Below, one piece after another: positions 56,100 through 64,000 of a DNA stretch of 64,000 bases. Position 1 is the first letter of the stretch; each line of letters begins with the position of its first letter. The notes beneath the pieces are model-generated. The model saw only the letters and a list, made by a program, of their open reading frames with translations. It had not been told where the DNA came from and did no database searches. Location of the stretch: contig JADQAV010000002.1 of NCBI GenBank assembly GCA_019775845.1, forward strand, positions 310,001 through 374,000, in the 5' to 3' direction. The translations under genes and the position numbers were made by a program. This DNA comes from Myrmaecium sp. VS I D KN 1 (lineage: Eukaryota; Ascomycota; Dothideomycetes; Valsariales; Valsariaceae).

Positions 56100-57738
56100 T
56101 CAAGACTCGCCCAGAATTCCGGAATCCCCTGCATCCGGCGCAGGAATAGCAAAAGGAAATCCCTCCCCGCTCGAGAACCCATCCGCCTCGGTCCAATTAC
56201 TTAATAAAGACCAGTCCAAAACCTCCGGAACCGGCGCTTCCACCGCTGATGACTGGGCAGGAGGTATGAGCTCCCTCCCTGGTACAGCAGCATCGACGGG
56301 GTGTAGGGGAAAGCCCTCCGCCGGCTGGTAGTTCTGCCACTGCCGCTCCCTCCATCGATCGAGCAAGATTCCGATGATACACATCACGCTGTTCCGGAGA
56401 ACGTCCTGAACCGGCGGCATATCTGGAATGTCCCGAGTGAACTCCTCCACGACGCGCGGCCCTTCCTGATGGACGAAGGCCTCCAGTCGCTCAATTTTCG
56501 TCAGAGAGTGGCGTCTCAAGGTATGGCGTAGCGGGGAGCGGCTCGTCCGAAAAAAGGATCTTGTACACCATGAACCAGGACTCCTCCTGCGTCATATTTC
56601 TTGGCGTTCTCTTCTTGATCACTACCATCTTGCTCCGTGTGATGCCCTCCCACGCACAACGCGGGCCGAGCTGGCACGCCTGCTCTTGCTTCCCATGCTC
56701 CTCGAGAGACTCTTGGCTCGCAAAGACGGCGTTGCACCGCGTGCAGTGGATGGGGATCTCGTGTCGTCGCTCGAGGTGCTGCTTCACCTTGGTGACGGTG
56801 TCGAGGTATATGTACTTGACGCAGTCGAGTTACGGATTTGTCGCCCGCTTCAGGAACGGACACGCAAATTTTCTGCCCAAGGGGGCGGTCTTGCGAATTT
56901 TCGATGGCCTTCGCATCGTCTCGTCATCATCTTCTTCCGAAGGTTCCCTCCCTCGGCGAGGTGGGCATGGCCTCATCTGCGCTATGGTAGTAGACGGGAC
57001 CGGCAAGTTCGGACAGTTATGCTGCTGTTCACTCCATGCCAGAGCATCCGACGGCTCATCACTCTGACCTCTCTGACTCAATTCCTTATGATAGGCCTTT
57101 AGAAAGTCGGCTAAAATGGAGTGGGACACGGCCTCTATATAACTCTGCTTAAATGGTGACTCAGGAGTCGAGTCGTCCATTGCATCCGACCATTCGGACC
57201 AGCTCGGTGTAGATGCAGGCGAGTGAAGGCATGCGTGACCAATATCGTGCAACGCTACGGTAGAGTACGCCGCCTCGGAAGAATCAACGGATGCAGCTCT
57301 CGACTGCGGCAACGCATTGTCCCCGGTTATCTTTACCGTACCCAGCCCTTCTGGCTTGATCCTCTGGGGTTCAGGATAACAAGGGGACTTCGGCCATGAC
57401 GATAAGGTTGCGACCTCTGCCAAGTGATCGCTTTCCGACACGCAGTGGTCCAGGCTGAGTGAATCATTCGTCTTGAGGTTACTCCTACAGAGACTCTCAG
57501 ATGTGCTATCATTGAAGTCGCTTGAGTGGACGCAGGCACAGAGAGTGCTGCAATCGAAGTTCGTTGCGGAAGGGAAGTGGGTCCAAGGATCGTGACTATC
57601 CTTTTTCCAGTGCTCTATGGTACCCGGAGTAGGATCCCACACGAGGTCGGCGGTCGTATGGTGAACACCCGGGTCCTTGGGCAAAGAGGCAGCCTGGCCT
57701 ATGTACTGGCCTTCGCTGCTCTCCAAGATGGGTCCCAT
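56100..57738 (-). pseudogene. Broken C2H2 zinc-finger gene
   Basis: Matches a common Pezizomycotina plan: a low-complexity N-terminus, then RKFACPF, then a C2H2-like region and an acidic tail. From ATG 57738 the frame is open for 302 codons to a TAA at 56830-56832. Directly after it, in the same frame, come LDCVKYIYLDTVTKVKQHL, RRHEIPIHCTRCNAVF and ASQESLEEHGKQ, the expected zinc-finger continuation. The tail (ERLEAFVHQEGPRVVEEFT) continues in another frame after about 56,505. Two interruptions in the conserved part make a recently inactivated gene the simplest reading. Short introns do not rescue it, since the gap is only one codon. If the TAA were read through, a longer product would still hit the later frame change. 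Function would be DNA or RNA binding; targets are unknown. Confidence 0.65.
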
Positions 57739-59010
57739 AACGCTCAGATTGCGCTATACGAGTTTTTAGAGGTCGTTCTTTCCCTGTCCTTTGTCCAAGT
57801 CCACCCGTGAGCAAAAGGTCACGGCGGGCGACGTGAATGAAAACGAAAAGCTAACGTGCAGAGATGAAAAGATCAGATAAAAGGACAAGCGCCCATGCGC
57901 ATTGGAAAGCCGGAAGATAGGGCAAGGATCCTCAGTGAAATGGGAGCGGAGGGTGGTGGGCTTTTGTACCCATCACGCATGGCGAAAACGGCGTATGAGC
58001 ACACCAACGGTCTGTTAACGGCTGTTAACAAGGCGAACGCCGTCAGTGCCACAGACTACCGATTGTTGGCCAGCCGATCAGGGTTATTATTACTGCGTAA
58101 GGAACGCCGAATAGCATCGGGTTTCCCCAAAATATACAGTAACAGTCTCCTGGCGCAGCCGGTGGTTAGCGCTAGCGTCCTGCGTCTTAATCGAGAGATT
58201 GTAATTCAGTCTGAGGTGGGCAGGGATCCAAAGCCACCTGACATCAAAAGCAGCAGGCCGCTAACCGTCAATCTTACCAAGAAACTGTGCAGTTACAGTC
58301 TCTTGGTGCGCCCCGGCGGCTAGCGTTATATCTCAATATAAGGTGTATACGCATGGCTAGAGAGGAATAACAGCTGCGGGACAGTTCTTGATTAGCCCCC
58401 AGCCAGCGAAAGCAAGCAGCACGGGAACCATCGGTCATGCCAACAGCCTGGGCGAAGCTTAGTGCATAAAAGCCCCTGCCTGTGAGGCTGAAACCTCAAA
58501 GCCGATCCCAAGAGGCGAACCGGGGCCTCTCGAAATAGCGGCTGCTGCGGACGAATGGCCTCTCTTTCCACGGCCGATGGTTAGCGTCCTGTTTGCTTTT
58601 GCTGACGGATGGCTTTTAATCCCTGTTCAGGCCAATCAAAAGCTGCCCTTCAAGCTGTGATTCCTCTCCATCAAGACGTGCATGAGAGTACGCTAACCAT
58701 CAGCTGCGCCAGATGTCTGTATGTACATATGTACAGTACAACCGTGTAGGAGCAGCCTCGAGATCAATAGAAGCGGTACGGACGCTAGGTAATCACCAGT
58801 CTTGGCAGCCTGGTTGACAACCACGTGGTTGTTGTGGCAGCCCAGCACGATTCGATTGGTGTTACTTTGGATTTCTGTTGGCTCGCTGCAATATAAAACT
58901 TACTAGCTCACAGATATGCCATACCAACGTCTCGGCACCGTAGAGAGAAAAGAAGGAAAACCCTTTCCAGATCCAGCTTGGAAAAATGCAACATCTTCCG
59001 GAGATCTCCA
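57739..59010. other. Intergenic, contains inverted-repeat relic
   Basis: No protein family was recognised. An open frame at 57895-58323 (142 codons) has no known domain and overlaps repeat-like sequence. Words built on GGTTAGCG and its reverse recur five times between 58160 and 58700, suggesting a degraded mobile element or local duplications. Confidence 0.45.
58152..58712. repeat. Possible MITE-like inverted-repeat unit
   Basis: The plus-strand 21-mer at 58152-58172 (TGGCGCAGC..TGGTTAGCG) recurs in inverse orientation at 58692-58712 with 2 mismatches. A related partial copy lies inside at 58578-58592, and a diverged direct copy of the left arm lies at about 58290-58328. The interval has no coding capacity. 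No clear target-site duplication was seen, so element status is tentative. Confidence 0.35.
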
Positions 59011-62000
59011 TCATGCGCCCCTCTCCTCCAAAGCCTGCTTGATCGCTGCAAGTACGAAGTCAGCACACACGCAACGCAAGCAAAAGAATGAAGGAGACTC
59101 ACCGTCAACACCCCCCTTCGCATCACCAAACAGCATGCGGGTCCGCTCGCGGAAGAAGAGCGGGTTCCCGACCTCGGCGTAGCCGCCGCCCATGCCGCGT
59201 TTCATGACGACGACCTGCTTCGCCTCCCACACGCGCAGGACCGGCATGCCCGCGATCGGACTGCCCTCCTCCAGCGCGACGGGGTTGACGGTGTCGTTGG
59301 CGCCGACGACGAGCACCACGTCCGTGTCCGCGAACTCGTCGTTGATCTCGTCCATCTCGAGGACGATGTCGTACGGCACCCCGGCCTCGGCCAGGAGCAC
59401 GTTGCACTGGCCCGGCATGCGGCCGGCGACCGGGTGGATCGCGAACCGGACGTGCACGCCCCGCTCCCGCAGCCGCCGCGCGATCTCCGCGAGCCCGTAC
59501 TGCGCCTTCGCCACCGCCATCCCGTACCCGACCACGATGATGACGGACTCGGCGTTGGCCAGCGCCTCCGCCGTCTCCGCCGCGCTGGTCTTGATCACCT
59601 CGCCTTGCGGTTCCGCGGCCGCGGTCTGCGGCGTTGCGGGGGCGATCCCGCCGAAGAGGACGTTCTTCAAGCTCCGGTTCATGCTCACGCACATGATCCA
59701 GCTGAGGATGCTGCCGGAGGTGCCGATCAGGGCGCCCACGCTGGTGAGCAGCGCGTTATCCAGCATGAACCCCTCCGCCACCAGCGCGAAGCCGCTGTAT
59801 GCGTTCAGCACGGTGATGACGACGGGCATGTCCGCGCCGCCGATGGCGGCCGTGGTCGTGTAGCCTTTGAGGAAGGAGAGGACGGCGCTGCCGCCGAGGC
59901 AGGCGGCAGCGATGGCGGGGTTGCCGGGAGCCATGGTAAGAAATGCACCCATGGTGCCGACGTTGGCGGCGAGGAGGGAGGAGTTAACGATATGGCGGCC
60001 AGGCAGGATGTGCGGCTTGGACGACATCTTGGCCGCGAGCTTGAGGAAGGCGACGACGGAGCCGGTGAAGGTGATGCCGCCGATGACGACACCAAGATAG
60101 GCGGTCACCAGGTGGAGGGTGGTGGCGTGGGCCACATCCGCCATGACGGAGCCGATGGAGGTGAGGACGGCGGCAAGGCCGACGACGGAGTGCAGCGCCG
60201 CGACGGTCTGGGGAAGGTCCGTAGCGGTGATGCGGCGGCCGATGACGAAGCCAAGGATGGAGCCGATGGTGGAGACGGTGGCGAACTGGAGGAGGACATC
60301 CGGAGTGAAGCCAACAGCGAGCAGCGAGGCGAGGATACCGGATACCACACCCAGAATGCCGAGGATGTTTCCACGGCGAGCCGTGGTTTGAGAGGACAGG
60401 CCGGAGATGGAGGAGATGCAGAGAACAGACGAGGCGAGGTATCCAGCTTGGACGAGTCCCGCCATACCCGTGCTTGCCGCAGCGATGTATCCACCACCAA
60501 ACAGAACACCGGGGATCGCATAAAGCCAAGGGTACTCGGGCGGGTCCGTCGGCCGCTTGAACATGTCCAGCATACGCTTGGTGATGACGAAGCCTCCAGA
60601 GACGTTAACGAAGGACAGAAGAACGGACGCCGCACCGAGGAACTGCGGCAGCGTCTCGGGAAGAACGCCGCCGCCCATGATGAAGAGCCCGCCCACCCCG
60701 ACCATGCCGGAGATGGCGTTCGTCACGCTCATCAGGGGGGAATGCAGAGCGGGCGCAACGCCCCAGACGGCGCGGTACCCCACGAGACCAGCGAGAGCGA
60801 AGGTGAAAGCGTTGTTCATGAAGACGGGGCCGGTAGCCTTGCCGAGCGCGAGCACGGTGCCGAGGCCGCCGGTCACGACGCTGACCTCGCGGGTCGCTTT
60901 CTGCCAGGGAGTCAGAGCCACTGCTGTCTCCTTCGCCTCGACCTTGGCGGGCTTGACGGGCGCTGGCGGAGGAGCAGGTCGCGGTGCCGGGGGGAGAATC
61001 TGGCCTTTGTAAGTGACGATGGCGCCGCGGACGACCTCATCCTTCAGATCGACGCCGAAATGCTTGTCTTTCGGCGCCATGGACAGCAGAAGCTTAGTGA
61101 TGTTGTTCGAGTACAAGGTCGAGGATTGCGTGGGGAGTCGGGAGGGGAGGTCGGTGTAGCCAATGATCGTGACGTCTTTGTGAGTGACCAGTTTCCCAGG
61201 CACGGTAGCGACGCAGTTACCACCCGCTTCTGCCGCGAGATCCACGATTACAGAGCCTGGCTTCATCGCCTCGAGCATCTGCAGGGAAGTCAGCACTCCG
61301 TCTAGCCTCACCGCAAGGACCTACACACACCTCTTCAGTGATAAGCTTCGGCGCTGGTTTCCCCGGGATCAACGCGGTCGTGATGATGATGTCGACATTC
61401 GGTGCTTGCTTCGTGAATAACCGTCTCTGCGCCTCCTCAAACTCCTTCGACATCTCCTTCGCATAGCCACCCGCTCCCGCGCCCTCCTCCTTGACATCCA
61501 CCTCGATGAACTCCGCCCCCAAACTCTGCACCTGCTCCTTCGCGGCGGATCTCACATCAAACCCCTTGACCACCGCCCCCAGACGCCGCGCCGTCGCAAT
61601 GGCGCTCAGTCCCGCCACCCCCGCGCCGATAACCAGCACGGTGCACGGCGGGATCTTGCCAGCCGCAGTGACCTGGCCGGTGAGAAAGCGGCCAAAGTGA
61701 TTCGACGCCTCCAGCACAGCCTTGTAGCCGGCGATATTCGCCATCGAGCTAAGCGCATCGAAGGTCTGGGCGCGGGAGATGCGCGGGACCATATCCATCG
61801 CGAACGCGGTCGCGCCCTGACCCGCAATCTTCTCGACCAACCCGCGGTTCTGCAACGGGTACAAGAACGAAAAGACCGTCTGACCCTGCCTCAACGCGGC
61901 GACCTCGTCGTGCGGCGGCTCCGCGCCCGGCGCGCGCACCTTGAGCAGGATGTCGCTCTCGCGCCACACCGCGGCCGGGTCGACCAGGCGGGCGCCGGCG

Positions 62001-62415
62001 GCCTCGTAGGCAGCGTCGGTGAATTGAGCCTCGGCCCCGGCGCCGCGCGCGACGAGGACCTGCTGGAAGCCTTTCTTCAGGAGCAGGGCGACGTTCTGCG
62101 GGGTGATGGCGACGCGGCGCTCGGCCGGGTAGGTCTCGCGTGGGATGCCGACGGTCAGGGATGAATAGGGGATGGCGTCGATGGACGCGGGGGTGGTTGC
62201 ATCATCCCCTGCAGCTGCAGGTGCCGGGGTCGCGGACGTGGAGTGGAAAAGGTTGCTTGTCCTGGTGACCTTGCGGGGTGGATGCGGCGGCAGCAGTCGC
62301 GTTCGACTCCCCGCTGCCGTCGGGACGGTCTGATGCTGGCGACAGAGTGAGGGAACGTGAAGAACTGGCGAGACGATTAGTTTTCGTTCTGCTCTCTGAC
62401 CTTCTTCTTCCGCAT
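59011..62415 (-). CDS. NNT: Mitochondrial NAD(P) transhydrogenase
   Basis: Proton-translocating transhydrogenase of the inner mitochondrial membrane, making NADPH from NADH. Exons 62415-62401, 62335-61331, 61278-59103 and 59045-59011 give 1076 residues. An N-terminal basic, Ser/Thr-rich leader ([14 protein letters not shown]) fits mitochondrial import. Domain I begins [20 protein letters not shown] and includes [20 protein letters not shown] and the NAD motif [20 protein letters not shown]. Exon 3 starts [20 protein letters not shown], followed by a Pro-rich linker, about 12-13 membrane helices (domain [20 protein letters not shown]), and domain III with [40 protein letters not shown] and [10 protein letters not shown], the NADP-binding signatures. 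The last exon ends in [11 protein letters not shown]. The five-codon first exon (MRKKK) is the least certain part; an unseen upstream start is possible. The 57-base last intron is stop-free and a multiple of three. Confidence 0.92.
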
Positions 62416-63560
62416 CGTGTATTCATTCAGCCTGAATCAACATACCGCCAAGTCCGCGACGCCCGAGCTGCGCCAGCGCCCCCGGATCCAACGTTCTCAG
62501 CCTCGGCCGCACCACCGCCGTTGACGCCGACCAAGCCATCTCTCGCGCAGCAACCGCAACTCTTCACTTTCTTTGCGAAGCGAAATCAGCGTCAAACGCG
62601 CGGAAGCAGCGGAAGAAGGCACGGAGGAGTGCCCAGGGCGAGCATTCACGCTGTCTCCGCGATCCAGGGAGTAAGGAGAGAAGATCTCACGCCACCGGCG
62701 AGGTCCTGCGTTTCGTGCGGCGGGAAAAGCCAAGGGTACGTACGGTACGGGAGAGTGAAGGGAGAAGGAAGGAAATGAGTGAGGAGAGAGGGGAGGAGGA
62801 GAGGAGGGAGAGAGGGAGGGGAGGTACAAGGTAAAGAAGTACCCGACCCTGCCCAAGGGAAATAGGTAGGTAGGTAGGTGCTACATCACCCGGAAGCGAG
62901 ATTTGCCGTGCCTTCTTTGGACCTCGTCTGAAGGTCCTTGGAGCGGGGTGTGAAAGGAGGGGGTTGGTTGTCCTGTACGGATACCTGGGACGGACAGGGT
63001 TGGTGGGTGCAGGTGGATGGATGATGACTCCCGGGCGCGCGCGACATCGGACTTCACCCCGTCGGCCGGTTCTCCCCCCCCCCACCGACCAACCGACCAA
63101 CATCATCGTTACCACTTGCTCCTCCCACTTCCTTCGAGGAAATGAACCAGCGTGCTAACCACAATCCACAGCGCTGAAGGATCTGATTTCGGACATGCGT
63201 ACCACGATGCTTGGATGTTTGAAGCAAGCTGGCAGCTGGTCTCTCCCATAAACGTCAAGATGAACACGACCCATATATCAACATCAACTCCATCAACACA
63301 ACAAGAGCCTCAGCAGGACCAACATAGTCCTTCCTACTCCCCGCGTCGATGAAACTCCGAGAAAAATCTTATCTCGAAGATCTGCGCACCACCAGAGGGA
63401 GTGAACATCAGGGTACTGATCAAAATCTCAGGGCATCTCCACTCGGCGCCCCACCCGCTCCGCCAGCACGCCCCCACCGCACCCACTCATCACCCATCAC
63501 CCCACCTCACCTCGTCGAGTCCAGCCTCAGCCTGATCCTCCCCAACAAAGAACAAAACAC
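62416..63560. other. Intergenic, purine/pyrimidine-rich spacer
   Basis: Holds the transhydrogenase promoter. A long GA-rich tract lies at about 62755-62825, with a short GTAG tandem (62865-62880). No gene was recognised. Confidence 0.5.
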
Positions 63561-63718
63561 CCACAACTCACAACTCACAACTCACAACTCACAATTCACA
63601 ATTCACAACTCACAACTCACAACTCACAACTCACAACTCACAAACTCACAAACTCACAAACTCACAAACTCACAAACTCACAAACTCACAAACTCACAAA
63701 CTCACAAACTCACAACTT
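63561..63718 (+). repeat. ACAACTC / ACAAACTC minisatellite
   Basis: About eleven 7-base units (CTCACAA, two with T for C) followed by about ten 8-base units (CTCACAAA), a clean change of unit length within one array. It lies at the 3' end of the PEX8-like gene, and its last bases include that gene's stop codon. Confidence 0.95.
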
Positions 63719-64000
63719 ACTCTCCCTCCCCCCACTCATCATGAACGCATCCCCTAAAACCTTCTCCCTTCCCCCCCTCCCATTCCACCACCCCACCGCC
63801 AGCACGCCCTTCTCCGGCTCCATCTCCCCTCCTACCAGGACCTCCCAGAACCGTCGTCGGACCGCGTCTCGCATCGCCGGATCCGCGATCCGTCCGACCA
63901 GGTCCGCGCACGGGTCCAGCCACTCCTCCAGCAAGGGGACGGGCAGGTAAGGCAGCGCGTCCAGCAGCGTGAGCGTCAGCACTGCTTGCTCCGACAGCGG
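63710..64000 (-). CDS. C-terminal part of PEX8-like peroxin, ends SKL
   Basis: The frame is open to the window edge, so only the last 96 residues are seen. They read LLDALPYLPVPLLEEWLDP, then ADPAMRDAVRRRFWEVLVGG, then VGWWNGRGGREKVL and a final GGRESKL. The C-terminal SKL is a perfect type 1 peroxisomal targeting signal. The RRFWEVLVGGEM and WWNGRGGRE segments resemble the C-terminus of filamentous-fungal PEX8, an intraperoxisomal peroxin known to carry such a signal. PEX8 helps release receptor-bound cargo at the importer. The assignment rests on memory of the family and a short fragment, so another peroxisomal matrix protein is possible. The stop codon TGA is the first part of the adjacent minisatellite. 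Confidence 0.5.
   Translation of the reverse strand, partial: PLSEQAVLTLTLLDALPYLPVPLLEEWLDPCADLVGRIADPAMRDAVRRRFWEVLVGGEMEPEKGVLAVGWWNGRGGREKVLGDAFMMSGGRESKL

Noticed and set aside
57895-58323. 142-codon plus-strand frame between the zinc-finger and transhydrogenase genes
   Set aside because: No recognisable domain, no splice context, and it overlaps repeat-like GGTTAGCG words.
59434-61305. Long plus-strand open frame (623 codons) opposite the transhydrogenase
   Set aside because: Same cause: GC-rich antisense frame of Gly, Asp and Arg with no family resemblance.

Overview
The window is nuclear DNA of a filamentous ascomycete (Pezizomycotina). The evidence is GC-rich coding sequence; short GT-AG introns, mostly 48-136 bases with CTRAC-like branch sites; and typical mould families: Zn2Cys6 regulators, HET-domain and FunK1 proteins, cellobiose dehydrogenase with a CBM1, and a one-chain mitochondrial transhydrogenase. 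I cannot place it below that level. No complete transposon, virus-like element or CRISPR array was seen. All exon models were built by eye from splice signals and phase, and each closes in frame.

Left part (1-13.8 kb): an amino acid permease and a full-length ABCC transporter lie on the minus strand. They are followed by a Zn2Cys6 regulator divergent from an allantoate-type MFS permease. 14-24 kb: a carboxypeptidase-S-like M20 peptidase and a two-part amidohydrolase lie in tandem, then a FunK1 kinase and a cysteine-rich single-pass surface protein. 25-36 kb: a HET protein, a 2.2 kb gene-free stretch, cellobiose dehydrogenase convergent with an RraA-like aldolase, a conserved coiled-coil protein with a PPxY motif, and an intron-containing tRNA-Val(AAC). 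37-44 kb: a DHA1 MFS transporter, then an odd pair of convergent, frame-broken coiled-coil genes that share a strong sense-strand bias for the pentamer TAATC.

Right part (44-64 kb): a second Zn2Cys6 regulator is divergent from a monocarboxylate-type MFS transporter. Next come an intronless secreted PD40 beta-propeller, a siderophore-esterase-like hydrolase with a perfect SreA-type GATA site upstream, a broken C2H2 zinc-finger gene, the NAD(P) transhydrogenase, a 7-8-base minisatellite, and the C-terminus of a PEX8-like peroxin ending in SKL.

Themes are nutrient uptake and efflux (five transporters), breakdown of peptides, plant wall and siderophores, and two regulator-transporter pairs. The best candidates for something new are the TAATC-biased gene pair at 40.6-43.9 kb, the duplicated segment in the tRNA-Val intron, and the iron-site/esterase pairing.
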